Source: UBA6952 sp045562575 (GTDB lineage: Bacteria > Chloroflexota > Dehalococcoidia > Lucifugimonadales > UBA6952). Taken from it: DNA of 64,000 bases. The notes under the pieces are model-generated. The model ran no database searches, was not told the DNA's origin, and saw nothing but the letters and a program-made list of their open reading frames with translations. A program made the position numbers and the translations under genes. Below are positions 18,020-26,857 of the stretch, piece by piece (the stretch's first letter is position 1; each line of letters starts with the position of its first letter). Where the stretch lies: the NCBI GenBank assembly GCA_045562575.1, contig JBJKVQ010000018.1:1-64000 (forward strand). Reading direction: 5' to 3'.

Positions 18020-18892
18020 TTAAGATCGAGACATTTTGTTAGCTAGTTCGATGAGATTTCGCGCTCTTTTAACTACAGGGACATCAATCATTTTACCATC
18101 AAGCGAAGTTGCTCCTGAGCCTTTCTTTTCTGCTTCTTCAAATACTTCAATTACTTTTTTTGCGTATTCTATAGCTTCCTCAGACGGACTAAATAGATTA
18201 TTAATACTTTCTAGCTGCCCAGGATGAATAGCGAATTTAGCTTTAAAACCTAAAGGTAGGACGCTCTTAATTTCATTTTCTAGACCATCATTATCTCTGA
18301 AATTTACATACGGAGTATCTATAGCTGTAATCCCTGCTGCTTTTGCTGCTACTGCAACCACTGAACGAGGGTAAAGTATTTCAATACCTGTATCTGTTCT
18401 TTGTATACCCATATCATTTGTAAAATCTTCACCACCAAAAGCTATACCTAACATTCTGTCAGAAGCTGAAGCGATGGTATTAACATTAACTATTGCAGAT
18501 GCACTTTCGATCCATGCAATAATTTTTGTACTTCCAATTTCCACTGATTTTTCTGTTTCTACTTGGCTTAATATTTTACTTACTTCTGAAATATCCCAGC
18601 TACTTTCGATTTTACCTACACTAATTCCATATGTGTTAGAACTTACTACTGCACGTATATCGTCAAAAGTCAGACCTGTATCTAAAGCGTTTACTCGAGG
18701 GATTATGGATTGATTTTTTCCAGATAATATATTTAATTTCTCACTTATTAAACTACGAGCATTACTTTTTTCATTGTCAGGTACAGAATCTTCCATATCA
18801 GGTACGAGTATATCTGTATCTGCAGTACTTGCTTTTTCTAACATATCACTTCTATTACCAGGTACAAATAAAAGACTTCTGAATAATTCCAC
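18020..18892 (-). CDS. HpcH/HpaI (CitE-like) aldolase/lyase family protein
   Basis: A 290-residue TIM-barrel lyase related to citrate lyase beta subunit and malyl/citramalyl-CoA lyases, which cleave or form C-C bonds in acyl-CoA esters. Family hallmarks are RSLLFVPGNRSDMLEKA, LVPDMEDSVPDNEKSNAR with metal-binding acids, VNALDTGLTFDDI, WIESASAIVN, AFGGEDFTNDMG and KAKFAIHPGQLESIN. GTG start at 18892 with AGGAG seven bases upstream. First gene of the minus operon ending in cofC. No citrate lyase alpha or gamma subunits are nearby, so it is likely a stand-alone CoA-ester lyase or thioesterase of unknown substrate. Confidence 0.87.
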   Translation of the reverse strand: MELFRSLLFVPGNRSDMLEKASTADTDILVPDMEDSVPDNEKSNARSLISEKLNILSGKNQSIIPRVNALDTGLTFDDIRAVVSSNTYGISVGKIESSWDISEVSKILSQVETEKSVEIGSTKIIAWIESASAIVNVNTIASASDRMLGIAFGGEDFTNDMGIQRTDTGIEILYPRSVVAVAAKAAGITAIDTPYVNFRDNDGLENEIKSVLPLGFKAKFAIHPGQLESINNLFSPSEEAIEYAKKVIEVFEEAEKKGSGATSLDGKMIDVPVVKRARNLIELANKMSRS

Positions 18893-19041
18893 TTTGATCT
18901 CCTAAATAATAAATATAATAAATTTACAAACTCAAATTAGGTTTTAGGATTATAACATATATATTAAAACTTAAATATAATTTGCATTCAATTATAATGA
19001 TATAATGATACGCCTCAACAGTATTTAGATTGGAGAATAAT

Positions 19042-19794
19042 ATGAAATCCATAAGTATTATTGGTATTGAAGGAATGCCTGATATAAATCCAGGTGATGA
19101 TTTGCCACAATTAATTATAGATGCTTGTGAAAGAGAGAATATCATTCTAGAAGATGGTGATATCCTTGCTGTAACTCAAAAAGTAATATCTAAATCAGAG
19201 TCTTGCTTAGTAGATTTAGATACTATAAATCCTTCAAATCTAGCAAAAAAATGGGCGCAACAATGGGAAAGGGATCCAAGGCTTATTGAATTAGTTTTTC
19301 AAAAAAGTAAAAGAATTTCCAAAATGGAAAGTGGAGTGTTACTTACAGAAACAGAACATGGTTTTTATTGTATTAATGCAGGCATTGATTTATCCAATGT
19401 AACTGGGGATAGTATGGCGACTTATTTACCAATAGATTCTGACAAGTCTGCGTATAATATTCGTACTTATGTAAATAAATCATTAGGGATAAATATAGCT
19501 GTAATTGTTACTGATACTTGGGGTAGACCTTGGAGAGTTGGTGTTACAAATGTAGCTATTGGAATATCAGGAATGTCACCTTTTCAAGATTACAGAGGAT
19601 TACATGATCCTAATGGAATGGACCTGAAAGCCTCGATCATAGCTGTAGTTGATGAGATTGCAGCAGCTTCTGAGTTAGTGATGAATAAACTAGATAATAT
19701 TCCCATAGCCTTAGTTAAGGGTTATACATATATACCATGTGAAGGCTCTATAAATGAGTTAATTCGTCCTCCTGAGCAGGATTTATTTAGATAA
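19042..19794 (+). CDS. cofE: Coenzyme F420-0:L-glutamate ligase
   Basis: GTP-dependent enzyme that adds glutamates to F420-0, finishing coenzyme F420. The 250-residue protein shows IEGMPDINPGDDL, GDILAVTQKVISKSE, NAGIDLSNV and IVTDTWGRPWRVGVTNVAIG, all diagnostic for CofE/FbiB N-terminal domain. An in-frame TTG at 19030 exists, but GGAG at 19032-19035 lies six bases before the ATG at 19042, so that start is chosen. It lacks the C-terminal nitroreductase-like domain of actinobacterial FbiB. It diverges from the other cof genes across a 149-base gap. Confidence 0.95.
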   Translation: MKSISIIGIEGMPDINPGDDLPQLIIDACERENIILEDGDILAVTQKVISKSESCLVDLDTINPSNLAKKWAQQWERDPRLIELVFQKSKRISKMESGVLLTETEHGFYCINAGIDLSNVTGDSMATYLPIDSDKSAYNIRTYVNKSLGINIAVIVTDTWGRPWRVGVTNVAIGISGMSPFQDYRGLHDPNGMDLKASIIAVVDEIAAASELVMNKLDNIPIALVKGYTYIPCEGSINELIRPPEQDLFR

Positions 19795-19809
19795 TGGCAG
19801 AATTAGATG

Positions 19810-19838
19810 TTGTTCATGCTATACATTGGCTGTATATT
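19810..19838 (+). promoter_or_regulatory. Possible promoter for the aminotransferase gene
   Basis: TTGTTC (19810-19815), 17-base spacer, TATATT (19833-19838), ending 37 bases before the aminotransferase start. Motif match only; the gene could also be read from cofE. Confidence 0.35.
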
Positions 19839-19875
19839 TTAAGCATCTAAATATACATTCTTTTAGGAATTTATT

Positions 19876-21072
19876 ATGAGTAATAAAAAATACAATAGTT
19901 TTTTTGCTAGTAACGTACCTCAAAATTCAGTGCTGACAGAGCCGCTTCCAAGGCCAAAATACGATTTTGCAGTCGCATTTCCTGACCCTGATCATTTCCC
20001 AATGGGTGACTTACACGAATCTTTGGGTGAAGCTTTGAAAGATCAAGGACGAGATTTAGTTTTCTATCCACACCCACAAGGTCTCCTTGAATTTCGCGAA
20101 TTAGTTTGTGAAAAAATAAAAGAGAATAGAGGTATTGATGTAGGTCCACAAAATGTGATCATCACTGCAGGCTCTGGTCAGTCCATAAACCTAATCACTC
20201 AATTATTTATAAATCCAGGCGACACTATTGTTTCTGAGAAGTTTACATATACTGGGGCTTTGAGAGTTTTTGAAAGATTTGGTGCAAAAATGGCTGGTGT
20301 GGAAATGGACGATGAAGGAATGCTACCAGAATATTTGGAAAATAAATTAATTGAATTGAAAAACAATGGAATAAGTCCAAAATTTATATATACTATTCCA
20401 ACTTTTCAAAATCCCGTTGGAACAGATATGAGTTTTGAAAGAAAGAAGAAGATATTAGCTATATCACAAAAGTTTCAAATTCCCTTGTTTGAAGATGATT
20501 GCTACGCAGATTTAAGGTTTGAAGGAGAAAACCATCCAGCTATAGCTTCTCTAAAAGGATCTGATAATGTTGTGTATTCAGGATCCTTTTCTAAAATATT
20601 AGCACCCGGGCTTAGGCTTGGTTGGATAGTAGCTCCAGATACATTTTTACCATACCTTATGGCTGTAAATCCTGGTACTCCACCTAGTCAATTTACGATA
20701 TTGTCAGCACTATATTTTTTGAAAAAAAATATGGAGGATCATATCGCAGGTCTATGTAATATGTTCCGAGGTAAACGGGATTGTATGCTAGGAGCTATCG
20801 GTGAGTTTATGGGTTCTGAAGTTGAAATAATCGCACCAAAAGGTGGGTTGTATTTATGGCTGAAATTTCCAGAGAATGTTGATTTGGAGCCTATATTGCC
20901 AATAGCTCGTGAAAAAGGAGTAATTTTTGGTTTAGGAAACACTTTTTCCACAGAAGGCAAAGCAAATAATTTTATACGTTTATGTTATGGATATCACAAT
21001 TTAGAAGATACTGTGTCTGGTATTGAATTGTTGGCAAATATTTTTAGAGAACAAGGTTTGCTAAAATCTTAA
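19876..21072 (+). CDS. PLP-dependent aminotransferase, class I/II (2-aminoadipate/aromatic type)
   Basis: A 398-residue fold-type I aminotransferase. Seen: TAGSGQSINLITQLFINPGD (cofactor phosphate loop), YTIPTFQNPVGTDMS with the Asn that contacts PLP, PLFEDDCYADLRFEG with the PLP-ring Asp/Tyr, SGSFSKILAPGLRLGW with the Schiff-base lysine, and FIRLCYGY with the substrate-carboxylate arginine. This resembles the LysN/MocR-aminotransferase branch without its DNA-binding domain, which handles 2-aminoadipate, aromatic or branched amino acids. The natural substrate is uncertain. It lies between cofE and the 5S rRNA. Confidence 0.88.
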   Translation: MSNKKYNSFFASNVPQNSVLTEPLPRPKYDFAVAFPDPDHFPMGDLHESLGEALKDQGRDLVFYPHPQGLLEFRELVCEKIKENRGIDVGPQNVIITAGSGQSINLITQLFINPGDTIVSEKFTYTGALRVFERFGAKMAGVEMDDEGMLPEYLENKLIELKNNGISPKFIYTIPTFQNPVGTDMSFERKKKILAISQKFQIPLFEDDCYADLRFEGENHPAIASLKGSDNVVYSGSFSKILAPGLRLGWIVAPDTFLPYLMAVNPGTPPSQFTILSALYFLKKNMEDHIAGLCNMFRGKRDCMLGAIGEFMGSEVEIIAPKGGLYLWLKFPENVDLEPILPIAREKGVIFGLGNTFSTEGKANNFIRLCYGYHNLEDTVSGIELLANIFREQGLLKS

Positions 21073-21073
21073 T

Positions 21074-21102
21074 TTGAAATTTGGTTTCGAGTATGTTAAA
21101 GT
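21074..21102 (+). promoter_or_regulatory. Predicted promoter of the 5S rRNA gene
   Basis: TTGAAA (21074-21079) and TAAAGT (21097-21102) are 17 bases apart and end six to eight bases before the 5S 5' end, the expected distance for a transcript beginning at the mature gene. It overlaps nothing but the two bases after the aminotransferase stop. Confidence 0.5.
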
Positions 21103-21107
21103 GTGAT

Positions 21108-21225
21108 TTCTGGTGGTTTGAGCGGGACGGAACCACCCGTTACCATCCCGAACACGGAAGTGAAACATCCCAGCACTGACGATACTGTGCTCGCAAGGGT
21201 ATGGGAAAATAGGTCACTGCCAGTT
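21108..21225 (+). rRNA. rrf: 5S ribosomal RNA
   Basis: About 116 bases with the conserved loop CCATCCCGAACACGGAAGTG (21153-21172) and closing helix I, where 21110-21117 (CTGGTGGT) pairs with 21216-21223 (ACTGCCAG) over eight positions including two wobbles. No 16S or 23S rRNA gene is adjacent: the flanking genes encode an aminotransferase and ribosomal protein S1. The exact ends are set from the helix and may be off by two or three bases. Confidence 0.95.
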
Positions 21226-21233
21226 TAAAAATT

Positions 21234-21265
21234 AAGTTCTTGGTCAGCCAAGAACTTTTTTTTTT
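21234..21265 (+). terminator. Rho-independent terminator of the 5S rRNA
   Basis: A perfect 10-base stem, AAGTTCTTGG (21234-21243) with CCAAGAACTT (21248-21257), a TCAG loop, and a T run through 21265. It lies ten bases after the 5S gene, so the 5S RNA appears to be a stand-alone transcript. Confidence 0.92.
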
Positions 21266-21289
21266 GAAAATATGATAGTATGTAAATAG

Positions 21290-21319
21290 TTGTGATGAAC
21301 AGATTGGTTTTAATATAGA
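21290..21319 (+). promoter_or_regulatory. Possible promoter for the S1-clpC-radA genes
   Basis: TTGTGA (21290-21295), 18-base spacer, TATAGA (21314-21319), about 105 bases before the S1 start. Because a terminator lies just upstream, a new promoter is required in 21266-21424; this is the best match I see, but it is weak. Confidence 0.35.
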
Positions 21320-21424
21320 TTTTAACTATTATTTTACATGGGCTTTACCATTAACAAAATCTTCATTATAATCTACAGAATTATTTTAACTTTAATATAA
21401 AAATGTATGTAGGAGGAAGTCTAA

Positions 21425-22867
21425 TTGGCTTCAAAATTTGACACTTTAACAGATTTACTAGAAACCCCTATGGGGAAATTACTTACAGAGGTGGAATTTC
21501 CTAAGCCTTTGAGAAGAGGTGATGTATTAGAGGTTGAGATTGTGAAAATCGACCCAGAAGGCTTTTTGGTTGATTCTGGTCATAAATCTGATGCCTTGGT
21601 TCCACTACGCGAAACTCGAAGTATGACTAACGACGAGGTGTCTGAAATTAAAATTGGAGATAAGTTAGATGTTTATGTTGTTAGGCCAGATTCTGGTGAT
21701 CAATTACCACTACTATCTTTTGATAGGGCTCGTGCAGAACATGGTTGGATAACTTTAAAAAAGGAGTCTGAGCTAGGAAATGTTGTTACGGGTGTAATAA
21801 AAAGTTTCAACAAAGGTGGTGCGGTCATAGAAGTTGAAGGAGTACAGGGATTTGTGCCTGTTTCTCAACTATTAACTCCATTTCAAATGGATACTACTGA
21901 TTCTTCTTCTTCAGGTACAAATAATGATGAATCTAGAATTGGACAGTCTATAAATATGAAAGTTATGACATTGGATCGAAACCAGAAGACTTTAATTTTA
22001 TCCGAACGACAGTCAATTCAAGAAAAACAAAAACTAGATTTAGATAAATTACTACAAGAAATGAAAGAAGGGGATATACGCGACGGTAAAGTTACTGGTA
22101 TATCTAATTTTGGTGCTTTTGTTGATTGTGGCGGAGTGACAGGACTTATTCATATTTCTGAAATGTCATGGGATCAAGTAGATTCTCCAGGGTCAATTTT
22201 AAAAGCTGGCCAAGATGTTAGAGTTTTTGTATTGAAGGTTGATCTTGAAACCAAAAAAGTAGCTTTTAGTTTGAGACGATTAGAAGCTGAACCATGGTCT
22301 ACCGTAGGAGATAAGTATGCTGTTGATCAAATTGTTAATGGTGTTGTCACCAAACTTGCTGACTATGGTGCATTTGTAAGAATAGATCGTTCAATTTATG
22401 GATTGTTGCATATTTCAGAAATTACCGAGGAAACAATTCAGCATCCTAAAGAAATTTTATCTGAAAATCAAGAATTAGAATTAAAAATTATTAGTTTAGA
22501 GCCTGAGAAGAGACGGCTAGGTTTGAGTCTTAAGCAAATCAATCAAGAAAATAGCCGAAATATGGTTGAACCAAATGAAGATGTTCAAGATAATAAAGGT
22601 AGTGATGAAATTCTTTCTTCCACTGAAGTAGAAAAAGAGGATGAGGCTGACAGCAACACTGATGAAGCTATTTCGTCTGATTTAACCGATGATTCAAATA
22701 CTGAAGAATCTGTTGATGAAGATACTAGTGAAGTAGAAAAAGAGGATGAGGCTGATAGCAATACTGATGAAGCTATTTCGTCTGATTTAACCGATGATTC
22801 AAATACTGAAGAATCTGTTGATGAAGATACTGGAGAAGAAACTGAAGAGAACAAAGATTCTATTTAG
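21425..22867 (+). CDS. rpsA: 30S ribosomal protein S1-like protein with four S1 domains and an acidic repeat tail
   Basis: RNA-binding protein that helps the 30S subunit load mRNA. Four OB-fold S1 domains lie near residues 25-105, 115-200, 215-290 and 300-375 (for example NFGAFVDCGGVTGLIHISEM and DYGAFVRIDRSIYGLLHISE). Gram-negative S1 usually has six; four-domain forms are common in other phyla. TTG start at 21425, eight bases after AGGAGG (21411-21416). The C-terminal 90 residues are highly acidic and contain a 35-residue unit repeated twice (22625-22834). clpC follows 26 bases later. Confidence 0.9.
   Translation: MASKFDTLTDLLETPMGKLLTEVEFPKPLRRGDVLEVEIVKIDPEGFLVDSGHKSDALVPLRETRSMTNDEVSEIKIGDKLDVYVVRPDSGDQLPLLSFDRARAEHGWITLKKESELGNVVTGVIKSFNKGGAVIEVEGVQGFVPVSQLLTPFQMDTTDSSSSGTNNDESRIGQSINMKVMTLDRNQKTLILSERQSIQEKQKLDLDKLLQEMKEGDIRDGKVTGISNFGAFVDCGGVTGLIHISEMSWDQVDSPGSILKAGQDVRVFVLKVDLETKKVAFSLRRLEAEPWSTVGDKYAVDQIVNGVVTKLADYGAFVRIDRSIYGLLHISEITEETIQHPKEILSENQELELKIISLEPEKRRLGLSLKQINQENSRNMVEPNEDVQDNKGSDEILSSTEVEKEDEADSNTDEAISSDLTDDSNTEESVDEDTSEVEKEDEADSNTDEAISSDLTDDSNTEESVDEDTGEETEENKDSI
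22625..22834 (+). repeat. Tandem duplication of a 105-bp unit in the S1 gene tail
   Basis: Copy 1 (22625-22729) and copy 2 (22730-22834) differ at only two synonymous positions (gacagcaac versus gatagcaat) and at the last codon or so. The repeat is an exact multiple of three and keeps the reading frame, adding a second 35-residue acidic unit (begins EVEKEDEADSN). Confidence 0.97.
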
Positions 22868-22893
22868 TATTTTTAGTAGTTAGGACTAATATT

Positions 22894-25383
22894 ATGTCGA
22901 GTAGATTTGAAAAGTTTTCAGAAAAAGCAAGAAAAGTTTTATCTTTAGCTCAAGAAGAAGCACAACGTTTTAATCATAATTACATTGGTACTGAACATAT
23001 ATTACTTGGATTAGTTAAAGAATCTGATGGGGCAGCAGCAAGAATATTAGTAAGTTTGTCCCTTGAGCTTAATAAAGTTCGCTCCGCGGTTGAATTTATC
23101 ATAGGAAGGGGAGAACGAAGACCAACTCCTGGTGAAATTGGATTAACCCCAAGAGCAAAAAAAGTTATTGAATTAGCTGTTGATGAAGCTCGTAGACTTA
23201 ATCAACAATTTATTGGTACAGAACATTTATTGATTGGTATCATGAGGGAGGGCGAAGGCGTAGCTTCAGGAGTATTAGAAAGTTTAGGCTTGAATTTAGA
23301 TAAGATAAGATCAGAAGCTACAAGAATTAGTTCTCAAACTGGATATACACCTAGTTCAAGTTCATCGAAGACTGTAAGTAAAACACCTACTCTTGATCAG
23401 CTTGGAATAGATTTAACTAAATTGGCACGCGATGGGAAATTAGATCCTGTTGTTGGACGAAGTCAAGAAATTGATAGAGTTATACAAATACTCAGCAGAA
23501 GAACAAAGAATAACCCAGTACTTATTGGTGAACCTGGTGTTGGTAAAACTGCAATTGTTGAAGCTTTAGCTCAAAAAATATTATCTGATGATGTACCTCA
23601 AGGTTTATCGAACAAGCGATTAGTTGCACTAGATATGGGGATTTTAGTTGCTGGTACTAAGTATCGTGGTGAGTTTGAGGAAAGATTAAAAAAAGTAATT
23701 GAAGAATTAAAATCATCTGGAAATTGTATTTTGTTTATTGATGAAATGCATACTATGGTGGGTGCAGGTGCTGCAGAAGGTGCCGTCGATGCTGCAAATA
23801 TTCTTAAACCATCTTTAGCCAGAGGTGAGTTACAATGCATTGGCGCAACGACTGTTGATGATTATCGGAAATATGTCGAAAGAGACCCTGCTCTAGAGAG
23901 ACGGTTTCAAACAGTTCAAGTATTAGAGCCTTCAGAAGAAGAATCTGTTCAAATCTTACAAGGTATTAAGCCTAAGTATGAAGAACATCATGGCTTAATT
24001 ATTTCAAATGAGGCAATTACTACTGCTGTTGAACTTGCATCTCGATACATATCTGATAGATTTATGCCTGATAAAGCAATAGATTTAATTGATGAGGCTG
24101 CTAGTAAGGTAAAAATTAAACAAACAAGCATGCCTCTTTCAGCTAAAGAAGTAGGAAGTGTATTAGATAAAGTAAGAAGAGATAAAGATGAGGCTTTAGC
24201 ACAACAACAATATGAGTATGCTGCAGAACTTCATGAAAGAGAGCAATCCTTAAGAGATAAAATCGATAATTTCCCTACAGAGATGCCAGATAGTAATGAT
24301 GTGTTTGCTGATGAGCAAAACGACTTACCCGTCGTAACATCTGAAGATGTAGCTGAAGTTACAAGCATGTGGACAGGTATACCAGTCACTAGGCTAGCTA
24401 CTGAAGAATTAGATAAACTCTTACAGATGGAAACAGTTATACATGATAAGGTTATTGGTCAAGATGAAGCTGTAGAACAGGTTTCTAAAGCTGTTAGGCG
24501 AGCAAGAGCTGGGTTTAAAGATCCTAAAAGACCGATCGGCAATTTTCTCTTTTTAGGTCCTACGGGCGTAGGTAAAACATATTTAGTTAAAGCACTTTCT
24601 GAATTTATGTTCGGAAGTGAGGATAGTGTATTACGTCTTGATATGTCTGAATTTATGGAACGACATGCTGTATCACGCTTGGTCGGTGCACCTCCTGGAT
24701 ATGTAGGATATGAAGAGGGTGGGCAATTAACTGAAATAGTTAGACGTAAGAGTTATTCAGCTATTTTATTAGATGAAATTGAAAAAGCTCATCCAGATGT
24801 ATTCAATATTTTACTTCAAATTTTTGATGACGGACATTTAACTGATGCTAAAGGACGTAAAGTAGACTTTAGAAATACAATTATTGTAATGACGAGTAAT
24901 ATAGGTTCTGATTTAATACGCCAAGAAAGATTTATGGGTTTTAACTTAAAATCAGAAGAAGGAAATACTGTAGATCAGAAGTATACCCGAATGAAAGATA
25001 AAGTTCTGGATGAAGTAAAGACTTTCTTTAGGCCTGAATTCTTGAACCGATTGGATGGAACTGTAGTATTTCACCCATTATCTAAAGACCACATAATCAA
25101 TATTGTAGAATTAATGTTGTCTGAAGTATCTCAGCAGTTATTGAATAAGGGGATTTCCATAGAATTTTCTAGTTCAGCTAAAGAATTATTAGCAGATAAA
25201 GGTTTTGATCCGATTTTTGGAGCAAGACCATTAAGGCGGGAAATACAAGATCGTATTGAAGACAAACTATCTGAAGACTTTCTGTCTGGAAAGTTTGGCC
25301 CTGGAGATACAATAAAAGCTGATGTCAAAGATGATGATATCGTTTTAAACGTTGTAAACTCTGTTGCTAAAATTGAAACATAG
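22894..25383 (+). CDS. clpC: ATP-dependent Clp protease ATP-binding subunit ClpC
   Basis: Hsp100 unfoldase that feeds substrates to ClpP. The 829-residue protein has two N-terminal Clp repeats (residues 5-75 and 80-150), a first AAA domain with Walker A GEPGVGKT (212-219) and LFIDEMHTMVGAG, a middle segment with a UVR-like coiled coil (RRDKDEALAQQQYEYAAELHERE), and a second AAA domain with GPTGVGKT near residue 550 and the LLDEIEKAHPDV block. The ClpP-binding loop region is present around MGFNLKSEEG. Weak ribosome site; placed between S1 and radA, with no mcsA/mcsB or ctsR nearby. Confidence 0.96.
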   Translation: MSSRFEKFSEKARKVLSLAQEEAQRFNHNYIGTEHILLGLVKESDGAAARILVSLSLELNKVRSAVEFIIGRGERRPTPGEIGLTPRAKKVIELAVDEARRLNQQFIGTEHLLIGIMREGEGVASGVLESLGLNLDKIRSEATRISSQTGYTPSSSSSKTVSKTPTLDQLGIDLTKLARDGKLDPVVGRSQEIDRVIQILSRRTKNNPVLIGEPGVGKTAIVEALAQKILSDDVPQGLSNKRLVALDMGILVAGTKYRGEFEERLKKVIEELKSSGNCILFIDEMHTMVGAGAAEGAVDAANILKPSLARGELQCIGATTVDDYRKYVERDPALERRFQTVQVLEPSEEESVQILQGIKPKYEEHHGLIISNEAITTAVELASRYISDRFMPDKAIDLIDEAASKVKIKQTSMPLSAKEVGSVLDKVRRDKDEALAQQQYEYAAELHEREQSLRDKIDNFPTEMPDSNDVFADEQNDLPVVTSEDVAEVTSMWTGIPVTRLATEELDKLLQMETVIHDKVIGQDEAVEQVSKAVRRARAGFKDPKRPIGNFLFLGPTGVGKTYLVKALSEFMFGSEDSVLRLDMSEFMERHAVSRLVGAPPGYVGYEEGGQLTEIVRRKSYSAILLDEIEKAHPDVFNILLQIFDDGHLTDAKGRKVDFRNTIIVMTSNIGSDLIRQERFMGFNLKSEEGNTVDQKYTRMKDKVLDEVKTFFRPEFLNRLDGTVVFHPLSKDHIINIVELMLSEVSQQLLNKGISIEFSSSAKELLADKGFDPIFGARPLRREIQDRIEDKLSEDFLSGKFGPGDTIKADVKDDDIVLNVVNSVAKIET

Positions 25384-25422
25384 TTATTATTCCCTCAAAT
25401 AGTTTAATACCAGCTGAATGTT

Positions 25423-26802
25423 ATGGTTCCAAGAAAGTCACAAAGAACAGAATATAAATGTGAAAACTGTGATGCGACTTTTCCAAAATGGCAAGGAGAG
25501 TGCTATCATTGTGGTACTTGGAATTCTTTAGTAGAGCGGATTGTAAGTACCTCTCGAAACACATCAAAACAGCGTTGGGTAAGAGATGACATAGAACAGG
25601 CTCAGTTGTTGTCTACAATAGAATTCGATGATGCCAAAAGTAGAATTGCCACTGGTTTTGAAGAATTAGATCAAATTCTAGGTGGTGGTATAGTAGATGG
25701 ATCTAGCATCCTTCTTTTTGGGGATCCAGGCATAGGAAAATCCACCTTGCTTTTACAGATAGCATCGTTTGTTTCTAGTAATAATAAACCAGTATTGTAT
25801 GTTTCAGGAGAGGAATCTTCCCATCAAATAAGATCTCGTTCTGAACGTCTCAAATCATCTAATGATTCATTGTATTATATTGGATCTACAAATATAACGA
25901 CGATTATAGAAAATATTGAAAAAGTCGAACCTGCATTAGTAGTTATAGATTCTATTCAAACAATGTTTACTAATGAAATTGATTCACCAATAGGAACTGT
26001 TGGACAAGTAAGAGAAACTGCACGACAATTGATTATTTTCTGTAAGAATAAAAAAATCCCTGTTTTTTTAACAGGCCATGTAACTAAAGAAGGTTCTGTT
26101 GCAGGTCCAAGAGTATTAGAACATATGGTAGATGTAGTTTTACATTTCGAAGGGAATTCGGATAATGGGTATAGGATCATAAGAGGTATAAAAAATCGAT
26201 TTGGTTCTACCAACGAAATCGGAATATTTGAAATGATGGAGAGCGGAATTCGCCAAGTAGATAACCCTTCATCTTTCTTTATTCATGATTACAATAGTGA
26301 ATTACCTGGATCCGTTCCTGTTGTTACTATGGAAGGGACAAGACCAATAATAATTGAAATTCAAGCATTAACATCCTTTAGTGTTTTTCCACAACCGCGA
26401 CGAACCGCTACAGGTATTGATTTCAACAGAATGATTTTATTATCTACTGTCTTAAGTCGGCGAGCAGGATTGAGGCTTTCAGATCAAGATCTTATCGTTA
26501 ATGTAATAGGTGGAATTAAAGTTACAGAACCAGCTGCAGATTTAGGGATTGCATTAGCTATTGTATCAAGTTTTAAAGATATATCTGCAAAAGAGTCCAC
26601 AATAGTTATTGGTGAGATAGGCCTGAGTGGAGAACTTCGACGTATTCAAAATATCACTAAGCGAATAGAAGAAGCGCAAAAGATGGGGTTTACTAAAATT
26701 ATAATTCCTAATCTACAATCTAAAGAAATTCAAGATCATAAAATAAAAGTTATTGGTGTTAGTAATCTCAAAGAAGCAATTAATAGTTATTTTTCTCGCT
26801 AA
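25423..26802 (+). CDS. radA: DNA repair protein RadA
   Basis: RecA-like ATPase that helps branch migration in recombinational repair. The 459-residue protein has the N-terminal zinc ribbon (Cys13, 16, 27, 30), Walker A GDPGIGKS (100-107), the RadA-specific KNRFGSTNEIG motif near residue 260, and a C-terminal Lon-protease-like domain (VIGGIKVTEPAADLGIALAI). Length and order match the family. It is followed by a 143-base gap and the tRNA-tuf operon. Confidence 0.95.
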   Translation: MVPRKSQRTEYKCENCDATFPKWQGECYHCGTWNSLVERIVSTSRNTSKQRWVRDDIEQAQLLSTIEFDDAKSRIATGFEELDQILGGGIVDGSSILLFGDPGIGKSTLLLQIASFVSSNNKPVLYVSGEESSHQIRSRSERLKSSNDSLYYIGSTNITTIIENIEKVEPALVVIDSIQTMFTNEIDSPIGTVGQVRETARQLIIFCKNKKIPVFLTGHVTKEGSVAGPRVLEHMVDVVLHFEGNSDNGYRIIRGIKNRFGSTNEIGIFEMMESGIRQVDNPSSFFIHDYNSELPGSVPVVTMEGTRPIIIEIQALTSFSVFPQPRRTATGIDFNRMILLSTVLSRRAGLRLSDQDLIVNVIGGIKVTEPAADLGIALAIVSSFKDISAKESTIVIGEIGLSGELRRIQNITKRIEEAQKMGFTKIIIPNLQSKEIQDHKIKVIGVSNLKEAINSYFSR

Positions 26803-26828
26803 GAATTAAACTATATTTTTATAGCATC

Positions 26829-26857
26829 TTGACCGAAATTAATACTAAGTCTATACT
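26829..26857 (+). promoter_or_regulatory. Predicted strong promoter of the tRNA-tuf operon
   Basis: TTGACC (26829-26834) and TATACT (26852-26857) with a 17-base spacer, close to consensus. It lies 89 bases before tRNA-Thr. An imperfect hairpin (26868-26908, arms AAGCTAGATGAT and ATCATCTTAGCTT) follows in the leader; it has no T run, so it is not an obvious terminator. Confidence 0.65.

Noticed and set aside
22585..22854. Serine-rich minus-strand frame opposite the S1 tail
   Set aside because: It is the antisense of the acidic repeat (Glu/Asp codons read as Ser/Phe/Leu on the other strand). No ribosome site and repeat-driven composition.
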